Below are positions 25,390 through 34,465 of a stretch of DNA of 39,158 bases, one piece after another. This stretch comes from Saccharofermentans sp. (lineage in GTDB: Bacteria > Bacillota > Clostridia > Saccharofermentanales > Saccharofermentanaceae). Numbering within the stretch: the stretch's first letter is position 1; the number at the start of each line of letters is the position of its first letter. The stretch spans positions 1-39,158 of the forward strand of contig JAKSRD010000020.1 in NCBI GenBank assembly GCA_024403795.1. Direction: 5' to 3'. The notes below the pieces were generated by a model, which was not told where the DNA came from, searched no databases, and worked only from the letters and a program-made list of their open reading frames with translations. The position numbers and the translations under genes were made by a program.

Positions 25390-26616
25390 ATGTTTTATTA
25401 TTGTAAGAACTGTGCCGGGCAGTTGGTTTTCGACCCCGGTACACAAAGAATGCTATGCGCACATTGCGGTGCCGACTTCTCAACAATCGAGGTAGGAGTA
25501 TCTGACAGCGATCCGATCGTAAACAACAGACCTGAGTCATTTAACGAGATAAACGGTATCGATTCGAAAGAATTCATGGACTGTTATGTCTATACCTGTT
25601 CCAGTTGCGGCGGTGAGATAATCATCAACGGATCCGAAGCTTCCACCAAGTGTATTTACTGCGGAAACTCTTCAGTAGTATTCAGCAGGATCTCCCGTCA
25701 TAAGAGACCACACGGTATCATTCCGTTCAAGATCTCACAGGATGATGCCGTAGAACTGATATCCGAGCGGTTCAAGAAAGGCATCTTCGTTCCGAAGGAC
25801 CTCAAGAACTTCAAAGCAAACAATGTAAGAGGGATCTATATTCCTTATTGGATAATCAATTGCAGGGATTACGGATACGTAACCGTCAAAGGCCAGGTCA
25901 AGCAAGGTAAGCACACGTATACGAAGTATTACGGAAGAGCAGGAAAAATGTTGCTCAAGAACATTCCGCTCGATGCTTCGCAGCTGTTATCAGACGAGAG
26001 CAGTTCCAGACTTGAGCCATATGATTTTACGCAGATCAGAGAATTCAATGAAGACTTTCTTTTGGGCTTCTATTCCAATATCTCTGACGTTAATTATGCC
26101 GATCTCAGATATGCTGCGATGAACCGTTCACGCGAATACTTTGAACAGGCGGTATTACAAAACATACCTAAAAAAGCAAGTTCAAAGAAGATCTATGATT
26201 CGCATCACGCGGTCGCCATCGACTACGAAGGAATGACATATGCTATGCTCCCTGCATGGTTCGTTACATACGAATACAAGGGCAAGCACAACACCATCAT
26301 CGTTAATGGTCAGACCGGTAAGATCGTATGCGGAATACCATGGAACCAAGGACTGTTCTATTCCTTGCTCTTTATATCCGGAATATTATTATCAGTAGTC
26401 TCCTACCTGTTGTTAAGTCCGATGGCATCACTCTTATTCTCAACCGGGAAAAGCAGTTCTTCATCAGACAGCATTGTTTATCTGACATCTTTCATCTTAG
26501 CCGGCGCGATCGCCATGTTTTCGATCGGTATCCGTAAACTCGTTAAGACGGTCAAGAGCATCAAACTTACTCAGTCACAATCAATATTCAACTTCGCAAA
26601 GAAAAGGCAGGGATAA
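25390..26616 (+). CDS. Double zinc-ribbon membrane protein
   Basis: The product has 408 residues. The first ribbon uses Cys5, Cys8, Cys23 and Cys26 and the second Cys70, Cys73, Cys88 and Cys91, each with two CxxC pairs. A middle domain (about 105-310) has GIIPFKISQDDA, IYIPYWIINC and AMLPAWFVTYEYKGK, as in a family of clostridial TFIIB-type zinc-ribbon proteins of unknown role. Two spans lie near 322-350 and 362-382, so the ribbons face the cytoplasm or a membrane-linked complex. ATG 25390 follows AGGAG. A small membrane-protein gene starts 1 bp after its stop. Confidence 0.85.
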   Translation: MFYYCKNCAGQLVFDPGTQRMLCAHCGADFSTIEVGVSDSDPIVNNRPESFNEINGIDSKEFMDCYVYTCSSCGGEIIINGSEASTKCIYCGNSSVVFSRISRHKRPHGIIPFKISQDDAVELISERFKKGIFVPKDLKNFKANNVRGIYIPYWIINCRDYGYVTVKGQVKQGKHTYTKYYGRAGKMLLKNIPLDASQLLSDESSSRLEPYDFTQIREFNEDFLLGFYSNISDVNYADLRYAAMNRSREYFEQAVLQNIPKKASSKKIYDSHHAVAIDYEGMTYAMLPAWFVTYEYKGKHNTIIVNGQTGKIVCGIPWNQGLFYSLLFISGILLSVVSYLLLSPMASLLFSTGKSSSSSDSIVYLTSFILAGAIAMFSIGIRKLVKTVKSIKLTQSQSIFNFAKKRQG

Positions 26617-26617
26617 T

Positions 26618-26887
26618 ATGTATACATTATTTGCATATGTTTTGGCAATCGGTGTAGGATTCGGCTTGGCATGCCTGATCTTTGCGTCTCTGCTCTTCAA
26701 GTCCAACGATCTCGGTGACAGCGTGGGCAAGGCTGAACTCTACACATCAGGAGTTGATTATGACTACCGCCACTGTTATGACGAAGAGAATTCACCCATC
26801 AAAATAGTCATTCCGCCTGAGTACTTTCAGTTGAACATACCGCCTGATAACAAGAAGGTAGAGATCACACAAAAAGATACTCACTAA
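26618..26887 (+). CDS. Small one-span membrane protein
   Basis: The product has 89 residues with one N-terminal span (about 3-25, LFAYVLAIGVGFGLACLIFA) and a polar, Asp/Tyr-rich tail (YTSGVDYDYRHCYDEEN) that should be outside or in the cytoplasm depending on orientation. The ATG lies 1 bp after the zinc-ribbon gene, with AGGGA inside that gene, so they form a two-gene operon. No known family. It may be a small partner of the zinc-ribbon protein. Confidence 0.7.
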   Translation: MYTLFAYVLAIGVGFGLACLIFASLLFKSNDLGDSVGKAELYTSGVDYDYRHCYDEENSPIKIVIPPEYFQLNIPPDNKKVEITQKDTH

Positions 26888-26899
26888 TATGCTTGCAAA

Positions 26900-26930
26900 A
26901 AAGCGGGACCGTCGTCCCGCTTTCTTTATT
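26900..26930. terminator. Bidirectional terminator between convergent operons
   Basis: Perfect 10-bp stem AAAGCGGGAC/GTCCCGCTTT with a 4-base loop and T-runs on both sides (A-run before it on the plus strand). It ends the zinc-ribbon operon and the convergent LytTR/DUF3021 operon, whose stop codon overlaps its right edge. Confidence 0.85.
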
Positions 26931-27336
26931 TCAACTGTCTGTTGATCTTATTCGCCGATATCTTTATCGGAATGTATATGCAAAGCCAGATGGCAATGAA
27001 TGATCCGACGAATATCAATGAGAATATCCAGATGCTGTTCAAAGGAAGCCATCCGTTGAGCAAATAGAATCCGAGATAGTCGCAATATAGAACTGCTCCC
27101 TGGATCAAACCGGCTGCAGCTTTGGGCAATGCTTCGATCTGATAGACGATCGATATTCCCGCTGCGACAAATGCCATTATCGATGTTGTAATGATGCCCA
27201 TGGCTACTTCTTTTACCGTAAGTGTGGTCAGATTGCCCGATGCCGCAATACAGAGCCATACTATTGCAAGGATTATCGGTCCGCCTGCCGCTGCCATCAA
27301 TCCCCTCATAACAAACTGTTTTACATGTTTTCTCAT
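26926..27336 (-). CDS. DUF3021 four-span membrane protein
   Basis: The product has 136 residues with spans near 14-34, 45-65, 72-92 and 102-124. Size and layout match DUF3021 proteins, which are encoded next to LytTR regulators. In streptococcal pairs of this kind the membrane protein holds the LytTR regulator in check. The ATG overlaps the LytTR stop (ATGA), which fits tight coupling. Confidence 0.8.
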   Translation of the reverse strand: MRKHVKQFVMRGLMAAAGGPIILAIVWLCIAASGNLTTLTVKEVAMGIITTSIMAFVAAGISIVYQIEALPKAAAGLIQGAVLYCDYLGFYLLNGWLPLNSIWIFSLIFVGSFIAIWLCIYIPIKISANKINRQLK

Positions 27337-27773
27337 AATCCGTACCTCCTCTTGATCTCAGCAAAACATCTTCTCGAGATGTAGTCTGAGTATCCGCTCT
27401 TGAAGACAACATTCACTACTCCGGAAAGCTGAACATTAAGTCTTGCAACTTGATCCCAATTTGCCAATGCAGATTTGCTTATCCGCACAAATTCTTTTGG
27501 CACAATCTCCTCCAGTTCGTAGAGCCTCTTCTTGATCAGGAAAGTCTTTCCGCCTCTTAAGTGTGCGAACACCTTGTCACCTTCCGAGCTGAAGCACTCC
27601 ACGTCACTCATGGAGATCATGACGATTGAATCCTCTTCGTATCCGACGACCTTGTCGATAACAGAATCCTGAAGGACCAACCGCTCTATCTCATCTACGA
27701 GCGGTGTTCTCTCATGCACTGTCGCAACTACAGATTCGTCGCAATCCTTTTTAATCCGCAATTCGAAAATCAT
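27333..27773 (-). CDS. LytTR-type DNA-binding transcription regulator
   Basis: The product has 146 residues. The C-terminal LytTR domain (about 45-145) has DSIVMISMSDVECFSSEGDK, RLYELEEIVPKEFVRISKSA and INxx-like contacts near LANWDQVARLNV, ending in SGYSDYISRRCFAEIKRRYG. There is no receiver domain, so this is the stand-alone form paired with a membrane protein. ATG 27773 follows AAGGAGG. Such regulators usually activate their own operon and a few target genes. Confidence 0.9.
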   Translation of the reverse strand: MIFELRIKKDCDESVVATVHERTPLVDEIERLVLQDSVIDKVVGYEEDSIVMISMSDVECFSSEGDKVFAHLRGGKTFLIKKRLYELEEIVPKEFVRISKSALANWDQVARLNVQLSGVVNVVFKSGYSDYISRRCFAEIKRRYGL

Positions 27774-27807
27774 CAATGTTTCCTCCTTACGCCATCACTA
27801 TACATTT

Positions 27808-27839
27808 ACGAAAAACACCTGTCATAAAAAACAGGTGTT
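27808..27839 (-). terminator. Terminator of the eight-gene lipid operon
   Basis: AACACCTGT/ACAGGTGTT form a 9-bp stem (27814-27822 with 27831-27839), followed on the minus strand by TTTCGT. It lies about 60 bp after the AMP-ligase stop. Confidence 0.7.
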
Positions 27840-27900
27840 CGGTAGTTTTTCACGGATAAACGGTATTAATCACCGCTTTTGCCATCATTCTCGCAAAATA

Positions 27901-29358
27901 TCAGCCTTTAAGCAATGATCCGACATCGCCGACACTGTACTTTCTGATCTTCTCAAACTTCGAGAGTCCTTCATTGACTCTGTCTATCACTGCCTGCCAA
28001 TCGTCTTCTATATAAGCTTTGTCGGCAACATAGATATCACAGACAAGACTTCCTTCGCGCACAAAAACCTTAACAGATGCGATACGCGGGTCGGCAGACT
28101 TGATCTTCTCGGTAATCCTTCTTGACGATACATTCTCCCCGTTGCTCAGAACAAGCATGGAATCTTTTCTGCCCTTGATATACACCTTATTATCACGGAT
28201 CGAACCAAGATCACCGGTGAGAAAGTAGCCGTCCTTATCGAATACTCCGGCAGTAGCTTCGGGGTCTGCATAATAACCGCGGAATACATTGGGGCCCTTG
28301 ATGGCAAGTTCTCCGATCCCGTCACTGTCAGGATCCACAACCTTTGCATCTACATACTCTAGAAGAGTTCCGGCACTGTCCATATCCGTAACATCCGGAT
28401 AATCGATCGCAAAGCCTGATGACGTCTCGGACAGAGCATACGCGTTCATGGGGTTGATGCCTTCGGCAATAAAAGCCTTTCTGACATTAAGCGGCAGGCA
28501 TGAACCTCCGATAAACAGATACTTCAGTTCGCCTCCGATAAGCGCCTTGAGCGGAACTTTCATTGCTTCCGAGGCCTCGAAAAATCTGACGCACACAAAC
28601 GGGACCGCGCAGAAGACGGTCGGCTTAACAAGCATCATCTCCTGAACCATGTTCTTGATGTCGCCGGTAAGATATACCCTATATCCGAATACAAGAGAAT
28701 ACAGAAAATTAAATATAGAACCGTATGTGTGATTCAAAGGTAAGAACAGATAGCAGACATCATTCTCGTTGAGAGGGATTCTTCTGTAGAGCGCTTCATA
28801 GCTTGAATAGATATTTTTTATGGAGAGCGGAACAGCCTTAGGGAATGATGTTGAACCGCTGGTGAATACTATCTTTGCGGGAGCATCCTCATCTGCAGGC
28901 TCAAGAGCAAAGAGTTCCTTGCAGCAGGCCTTACCCTTTTCGAGCATGTTATCGAATTCATCCTCAATGCAAACGAACTCGACTTCGGGGAACTGTTCCC
29001 TTACTGCGTTGACATATTCTTCCTGTGTCTTGCCGTAGAGAAGGAGCGCAATATCGCATTTGCCGATCGCGTACTGAAGATTATCGCCCTTCCAATCCTT
29101 GGCGAGACCGACACTAAGTCCGACATAGTTCATTATCGCAACGTCGGCGATCATCCAATCGATCGAATTGGGACTGTAGATGCCGATATTCTTTCCCTTG
29201 TAGCCGTTGCTTACAAAGTATGTTCCGAGCCAGTTAACTCTCTCGATGAACTCTGCGAAAGTAATGCTCTCGTATTTTCCGTCTTTCATCTCATGGAGAT
29301 ACTCACGATCTCCCCACTTCTCATAGTCCTCTCTGAGGAACTTCTCGAGTTCATTCAT
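27901..29358 (-). CDS. AMP-dependent acyl/aryl ligase, short C-terminus
   Basis: The product has 485 residues of the adenylate-forming superfamily. Motifs are A3 IVFTSGSTSFPKAV (163-176), A5 NAYALSETSSG (305-315), A7 with TGD (381-383) and A8 with Arg397 in IKGRKDSMLVLSNGEN. These enzymes activate a carboxylic acid with ATP to an acyl-AMP and often transfer it to CoA or a carrier. The chain stops shortly after FEKIRKYSV, before the usual A10 motif with the catalytic Lys of the adenylation step. It is the last gene of the operon, two bases after the GNAT gene. Substrate unknown; an acyl chain used by the GNAT protein is a natural guess. Confidence 0.88.
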   Translation of the reverse strand: MNELEKFLREDYEKWGDREYLHEMKDGKYESITFAEFIERVNWLGTYFVSNGYKGKNIGIYSPNSIDWMIADVAIMNYVGLSVGLAKDWKGDNLQYAIGKCDIALLLYGKTQEEYVNAVREQFPEVEFVCIEDEFDNMLEKGKACCKELFALEPADEDAPAKIVFTSGSTSFPKAVPLSIKNIYSSYEALYRRIPLNENDVCYLFLPLNHTYGSIFNFLYSLVFGYRVYLTGDIKNMVQEMMLVKPTVFCAVPFVCVRFFEASEAMKVPLKALIGGELKYLFIGGSCLPLNVRKAFIAEGINPMNAYALSETSSGFAIDYPDVTDMDSAGTLLEYVDAKVVDPDSDGIGELAIKGPNVFRGYYADPEATAGVFDKDGYFLTGDLGSIRDNKVYIKGRKDSMLVLSNGENVSSRRITEKIKSADPRIASVKVFVREGSLVCDIYVADKAYIEDDWQAVIDRVNEGLSKFEKIRKYSVGDVGSLLKG

Positions 29359-29360
29359 TT

Positions 29361-30428
29361 TTATCCTATCTTCCTTTCCAAAAGCACATATTCAAAAACA
29401 TCCGCGATCTCGTCGGACGCATAATTCTGATTAACCTTGCCGTCGCGGATCAGCGCACCGATGCTCGGCAGACCGCTTTCCATAAGTTCTTTCATTATCG
29501 CATAAACAAGAGCCTTACCGAGGCCTCTGTGTCTCTCGTCAACTCCCATGTAAAGCATGACATAGCGTTCAGGCTTCTTCTTGAGCTTCAATATCTTCAT
29601 AAGATTAAGCGGATTTCCCGTGTGATAAACGAGATTGCCGAAGTCAGGGACCGAGATATAGAAGCCGACCATCTTGCCTTCATGGAAAGCCACTTTGGTC
29701 ATGCTCGTATCCATTATCGTACCATAGCTCTTAAAGACCTCGCGGAAATCCTCCTTGCTGACATACTTGAATATCGGGAAATCAGAGTAGAGCTTCGCTA
29801 TAAGTTCATATACATCGTCGATGCGTTCCGGAATCTCATCTTCCCTGACGCTTCTTATCTCATAACCGTTATCAAGAAAGCTCTTGTATCTTTCCGCAAA
29901 CTTCTCATTCACATAGCTCTCGTCAACCGAACGGAACTCATTGGACGTATAATGCTCGATGACTTCAAAGCCGTTATCCTTGAACATCTTAAAGTAATAA
30001 TCTTTGTTATAAGGTTCTCCCGTGTACGGAGACTCGAACTTGTTTATCTTAAGTCTGTACTTGATCCAGAAGGATGCATCGACAGGTCCCTGAATACTCT
30101 CGAACCCGTTCTCAGCACAAAAATCGTATGCACTGTCGAACAGAAACTTCGCTGCCTCAGGATCGTTCACACACTCAAAAAAACCCAGATAAGCTACGCT
30201 GTCGCCCTCATAGGAAGTGATGCAAAAACGGCCTGTAACATTGTTACGATCGTCGTAAACAAGGAATTTGTCCAGCTTAAAGTATTTACTCAAGGGATGT
30301 TCTCCCAGAAGTATCTTCTTCATGGAATCAGGGTCTTCGGTATTGTCTTTTGACCCGTAAAGTGAAGCCGGAAGCTTAAGAAAATCCTTAATACACTTCT
30401 CTTCTTTGTCGAACTGTTGCAATCTCAT
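29361..30428 (-). CDS. GNAT-type N-acetyl/acyltransferase, two-domain
   Basis: The product has 355 residues. The N-terminal half (AYLGFFECVNDPEAAKFLFD, then GFESIQGPV) and the C-terminal half (GKMVGFYISVPDFG, VDERHRGLGKALVYAIMKEL at about 296-315) look like two GNAT-fold domains; the C-terminal one has the acetyl-CoA pyrophosphate loop RHRGLGKAL. It should transfer an acyl group from CoA to an amine. The ATG overlaps the stop of the phosphotransferase gene (ATGA), and the AMP-ligase follows at once. The amine could be the ethanolamine-type head group made by this operon (inference). Confidence 0.8.
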   Translation of the reverse strand: MRLQQFDKEEKCIKDFLKLPASLYGSKDNTEDPDSMKKILLGEHPLSKYFKLDKFLVYDDRNNVTGRFCITSYEGDSVAYLGFFECVNDPEAAKFLFDSAYDFCAENGFESIQGPVDASFWIKYRLKINKFESPYTGEPYNKDYYFKMFKDNGFEVIEHYTSNEFRSVDESYVNEKFAERYKSFLDNGYEIRSVREDEIPERIDDVYELIAKLYSDFPIFKYVSKEDFREVFKSYGTIMDTSMTKVAFHEGKMVGFYISVPDFGNLVYHTGNPLNLMKILKLKKKPERYVMLYMGVDERHRGLGKALVYAIMKELMESGLPSIGALIRDGKVNQNYASDEIADVFEYVLLERKIG

Positions 30429-32698
30429 ATATTCTCACCTCTTTTAATGATCTCTATCTTACCGGTATCACCGTTCATCCTGATCGTATCCCCCGTCCTG
30501 ATGTTAAGTAACAGGTCCTTAACTCCGACAACCGAAGGAACGCCTATCTCTCTGGAGATGATTGCCGTGTGTGATAACAGGGAACCTTTCTCGGAGATAA
30601 CACCCTTCGCAGTAGCAAGAAGGAAGACCCAGCCCGGGTCAGTCATCTTGGTTATAAGGATCTTATCCCTTACGTCACCCGTGTCGTTTATGTCATTGAT
30701 CACCAATGCCTCACCTTCGGCAATTCCGCCGGAACACGGAACACCGGCAAGCTCGTTCTCATCGAGCTGTTTATGGTAGGCATTAATGCTTGCATGATTT
30801 TTGTTGAACTCTTTACTCTCAAATATGATCCTGGAATAAGGAGGCAACGCATTGTACATCTCATACTGCTCCTTACGTTCCTTAACCGTCTTCTTCATGT
30901 CACGGGGATCTGAAGCAAGAGACAATACCTCATCGACTTCAAGATAATATATGTCGCTCTGTTCAGCGATAAGATGCTGTTCTTTATATCTGGCACCGAA
31001 TGTATCGATAAGAAGACGGACCATACCGTAGATCCTGCTGCGGTTAAGTCTGGAGACCTCTCGGTTAGATATTCCCAGAACAGCTCTTTTAACATAGAAA
31101 CGAGACAATGCATCATATGTCTCGGAAGGCTCTTTTCCTGAATTGAGGCTCTCCCAATTTCTTTTTAATCCTTCAATATCAGCCCTATACTCCTCGATCC
31201 TTTTATCGAGAAGCTCCGGATTGCTTCTGAATGTTCTGCTCTCAAGCTTAAGTTCTTCGAGATTACGATCGCCGTATAGACGAATATATTCGCGTTTAGC
31301 TTCTTCGTAATTCTCAGGTGTCAGTTCATCCTTACCGACAGCAAGCTTCATTATGGCAAGAACAGGCTTCATGCTCTCTATCTCTGAGATACAACTTATA
31401 TACTCATTAATTTCCTTATCACTCTTGTCATACTTCTTCTTGAGACGTGACTTAAGGAGGCCCGTGAAGATAAATGAATACATGTCGTTAAGAAGCGTTA
31501 CATCCCAACATGCAAAAAGTTTTGCTCTTATGTCGTTAAATAGTTCCGCCAATTCAGAAGGCGTAAGCGACTCGTTATATCGCCTGTAAAACTCTTCATT
31601 GATAACGGCAAATTTTTCATTCAACTGCTTCATGTGCCGCGGCACGGAAGTAAGCTCATAGAACGAATTGAAGTATGTCGCGATACGCACAAACGGATTA
31701 ATGTTTACACTGTCAACATTATAGATCTTATTGCGCACTCCGAGCATCTCCTGCCACACCGGAATTATCTTCTTATTGAAGGGCAGAAACTTAAGCACCG
31801 TATACCAGTTGCTTATCTTATAATACACACGTCCGTTAACGTGTCCGGTCATGTTGAGGAAGACCTCCTCACGCTTCGACAATTCCTTGTCATTCTTAAG
31901 CACGCGTGCCGAAAGCCCACTGAAAACACCGCTGTAAACAAGATCGACAAATGATGTCGTAAGAGGCAATGATATGCCCGGATAACTCTCAACGATATTA
32001 CTGTTATCCATGATGAGAGGATCGTCTGTCTTAAGCGTCGTGATAGCACGGACCTGGAGAATGTAGACAGTGTCATCTTTGATCGCGAATTCAATATCAA
32101 GATACTCGCCGAATATCTCTTTTATCTTCTCGGAAGTCTCGATCAATTCTTCCGTTTTCTCAGGTGATAACAGGTCTTCTTCGCCCTCGTAATAACAGAT
32201 CCTGTCTGTCAGATTGTAGTAATAGGATGTCGTATCGACTTTGGAGGATACGACACCTTCACCCAGACCTCTTCCGACAGTAATTACACTCTCGTTCAAG
32301 ATGCCCTGCGGATTTGCCGTAAAGAGAACTCCTGCAACATCGGCATCGACCATATCCTGAACGATGACATTCATTTTCACATCTTCAGCATCGATCTTCC
32401 TGTTGGCGATATAGTCTTTTACATTGTCATTGTTAATCGAATCGACTATGAGTTTTACCTTCGAAGGTACATCTTCTCTGCTGACATTGAGATATGTATC
32501 GAATTGTCCTGCAAAACTCTCTGACGTGCCGTCTTCGATATTTGCCGAACTCCTTACGGCAAACTTTTCAGCAGAAGAAGGGAGCTCTGCTTTAAGATCA
32601 TCCCTGACGGCATCGTCATAAGGGATAACCGTAAATGCAGGAACGTTGAAGCCGTTCTCTCTAAGCTTTATCAGATTGTCTGTCTTTGTTCCGTACAT
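30425..32698 (-). CDS. PEP-synthase/rifampicin-phosphotransferase-like enzyme, short N-terminus
   Basis: The product has 757 residues. An ATP-binding (PPDK_N) domain (1-220) has FAVRSSANIEDG (Arg49), ADVAGVLFTANP and GLGEGVVSSKV, ending DIEFAIKDDTVYILQVRAIT. A long middle region (220-630) is unlike classical PEP synthase. The swivelling His domain follows, with GSLLSHTAIISRE (His710). The layout of ATP domain, own middle domain and His domain is that of rifampicin phosphotransferases, which pass the beta-phosphate of ATP to a hydroxyl on a small molecule. It lacks the PEP/pyruvate barrel. The ATG is 7 bp after the UbiA stop. The acceptor is unknown. Confidence 0.85.
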   Translation of the reverse strand: MYGTKTDNLIKLRENGFNVPAFTVIPYDDAVRDDLKAELPSSAEKFAVRSSANIEDGTSESFAGQFDTYLNVSREDVPSKVKLIVDSINNDNVKDYIANRKIDAEDVKMNVIVQDMVDADVAGVLFTANPQGILNESVITVGRGLGEGVVSSKVDTTSYYYNLTDRICYYEGEEDLLSPEKTEELIETSEKIKEIFGEYLDIEFAIKDDTVYILQVRAITTLKTDDPLIMDNSNIVESYPGISLPLTTSFVDLVYSGVFSGLSARVLKNDKELSKREEVFLNMTGHVNGRVYYKISNWYTVLKFLPFNKKIIPVWQEMLGVRNKIYNVDSVNINPFVRIATYFNSFYELTSVPRHMKQLNEKFAVINEEFYRRYNESLTPSELAELFNDIRAKLFACWDVTLLNDMYSFIFTGLLKSRLKKKYDKSDKEINEYISCISEIESMKPVLAIMKLAVGKDELTPENYEEAKREYIRLYGDRNLEELKLESRTFRSNPELLDKRIEEYRADIEGLKRNWESLNSGKEPSETYDALSRFYVKRAVLGISNREVSRLNRSRIYGMVRLLIDTFGARYKEQHLIAEQSDIYYLEVDEVLSLASDPRDMKKTVKERKEQYEMYNALPPYSRIIFESKEFNKNHASINAYHKQLDENELAGVPCSGGIAEGEALVINDINDTGDVRDKILITKMTDPGWVFLLATAKGVISEKGSLLSHTAIISREIGVPSVVGVKDLLLNIRTGDTIRMNGDTGKIEIIKRGENI

Positions 32699-32705
32699 CT
32701 TCCGA

Positions 32706-33614
32706 TCAGATCTTTCCGAATATCAGGTATACCGCTACGGTAAGAAGCATCGTCCCTTCCTGAAGATATGTATATCGCTCAACCTTTTTAACAAGGACGA
32801 ACTTCTCGGGATCCTTTATAAACTGAATGAACTTCCATGTCATCCAGGCTACGAGCAGACCAAGAACACCAATGGAGATCTTGTTAAGCTTCCACACGAG
32901 GATGAAGTTTGTGATGATGTCCATTATCGTAAGGATAAGAACAAATATCGTTGAATCCTTATAACCGAAGAGCTTAGAGTATGTGACATAATCGGTCTCA
33001 TCCTTAGGGGCTCTGATCTTACGTGATACCTCCCAGATAAGTGCAGGGAAATACAGTGTCCAAAGGGCCATTATGTTGGTGAGCGTGAACGGCTGAAGTT
33101 CGTATTTCTGAATGGTAAAAGAGATTATGTATAGATTGATGATCGCCTGAACAGGATTATGCGTGATCAGTGCAAGCGGAAGGCTCGGCTGGATCTTCTT
33201 TTTTCTGAAGAACCACTTGCTCATAAGATATCCGTAGACATACAAGATTATGAAGCACCAGATGTTTTCGCGCATGAATATCACATTCAGAGCGATAGCG
33301 ATCACTTGAAAGATGCTGCATGAGATCATGAGATCTTTCTTGGTAACACGTCCGCTCGGCAGGGGTCTTTCCGGAAAGAGTACCTTGTCGGTCTCATAAT
33401 CTTTGATGTCGTCAGCGACACGAAGCCAAAGCAAAAATGCAAAGACCGTGTATGCACCGACAACTTCAGATATTCCAAGATGGAAATCCTGCCACGTCAA
33501 TCCCGAGTTAAGAAGTATGATGAAATGTATCTCAAAGAAAACGATCACTCCCAGCAAAAATCTCAGAATGATCGGATAACGTTCTTTATAGTATAGATAA
33601 ATCCGCTTGATCAT
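32706..33614 (-). CDS. UbiA-superfamily membrane prenyltransferase
   Basis: The product has 302 residues with eight to nine spans. The first Asp-rich motif, D68-x3-D72-x3-D76 in RVADDIKDYETDK, is followed by PERPLPSGRV, as in UbiA enzymes that bind prenyl diphosphate through Mg. The second site is EVSRKIRAPKDETDYVTYSK (Asp205, Asp208). Family members join prenyl chains to aromatic rings, haem precursors or, in archaea, to geranylgeranylglyceryl phosphate. No quinone or haem genes are nearby, while phospholipid head-group genes are adjacent, so a glycerol-type acceptor is possible. The ATG overlaps the decarboxylase stop (ATGA). Confidence 0.85.
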   Translation of the reverse strand: MIKRIYLYYKERYPIILRFLLGVIVFFEIHFIILLNSGLTWQDFHLGISEVVGAYTVFAFLLWLRVADDIKDYETDKVLFPERPLPSGRVTKKDLMISCSIFQVIAIALNVIFMRENIWCFIILYVYGYLMSKWFFRKKKIQPSLPLALITHNPVQAIINLYIISFTIQKYELQPFTLTNIMALWTLYFPALIWEVSRKIRAPKDETDYVTYSKLFGYKDSTIFVLILTIMDIITNFILVWKLNKISIGVLGLLVAWMTWKFIQFIKDPEKFVLVKKVERYTYLQEGTMLLTVAVYLIFGKI

Positions 33615-34465
33615 AAAGCTATTCCTATTCCCTCCCCGTATCTTACTTTAGTCTCTATTCCGTTAATGCTTTGTTCCATTATGTCTTCGTCGATCGAGAC
33701 ATTATTCACGAATATAATAACAGTAGAGCCGCCGGGCTCAAAATAACCTTTCTCCTGTCCCTTCTCGAAAACCTTCGCACCGCTGTCAACCATCTTTCCG
33801 ACAAGCATCGCGCCGACGGCAACATATGCCACCGTACCGAAGTTATCCGTCTTCAGGATATATACCTCGCGGCTGTTCTCTTTATAGATCTTGTGATCTT
33901 TTGAGACGGGACTTACCGTGTGAAGTTTTCCCTTTATCTTCCGGCTCTTTATGACACTGCCGCTGTCCGTGTAGCAGTATCTGTGATAGTCATTTACGCA
34001 AAGTCTGAAGACGAGCGCATAGCCGTTCTTAAAGGCATCCGCCTCCTGTTCATCACCCAGGATCTCACCGGCTGTGTAATCTCTCCCCTTAACGAAGAGC
34101 TTCGTGTCACTATCGATCTTATATACCAGGAGTTTGGAATCAGCAGGCGATATCAGAGCTTTGTCATCCATGTCGACAGGACGTTTTCCGGGTCTGATCT
34201 TCCTAGTGAAGAAATCATTGAATGACACATATTCCCTGTCCTCAAAATCATTCATGTCGATATTCTGTTCTTTTATAAAGCCGGGGATCTTCTTGGCAGA
34301 ACGCTTGCTTGAATTCCTCTTACCGTAAATACCCGAGACAAAAGAAGATACTGCAAGACGCAGAAAGAGACGACCGAAGGGATTGTTGTAAAGGAACTCC
34401 AGTTTGCCGGCTCCGTACTGTTCTATCTCCTCGTATGTCTTTGTTACTCTGTCGTAGATCTTCAT
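33611..34465 (-). CDS. psd: Phosphatidylserine decarboxylase proenzyme
   Basis: The product has 284 residues. FNDFFTRKIRPGKRP, ALISPADSKL (Asp109), VNDYHRYCY (His161) and the self-cleavage site GGST (Gly246/Ser247) in YFEPGGSTVIIF are all present. Cleavage creates a pyruvoyl group that removes CO2 from phosphatidylserine-type lipids to give ethanolamine lipids. The usual LGST is GGST here, which also occurs in the family. ATG 34465 overlaps the stop of the upstream synthase. A paired serine-lipid synthase is next door, so the two steps are consecutive. Confidence 0.93.
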   Translation of the reverse strand: MKIYDRVTKTYEEIEQYGAGKLEFLYNNPFGRLFLRLAVSSFVSGIYGKRNSSKRSAKKIPGFIKEQNIDMNDFEDREYVSFNDFFTRKIRPGKRPVDMDDKALISPADSKLLVYKIDSDTKLFVKGRDYTAGEILGDEQEADAFKNGYALVFRLCVNDYHRYCYTDSGSVIKSRKIKGKLHTVSPVSKDHKIYKENSREVYILKTDNFGTVAYVAVGAMLVGKMVDSGAKVFEKGQEKGYFEPGGSTVIIFVNNVSIDEDIMEQSINGIETKVRYGEGIGIAL

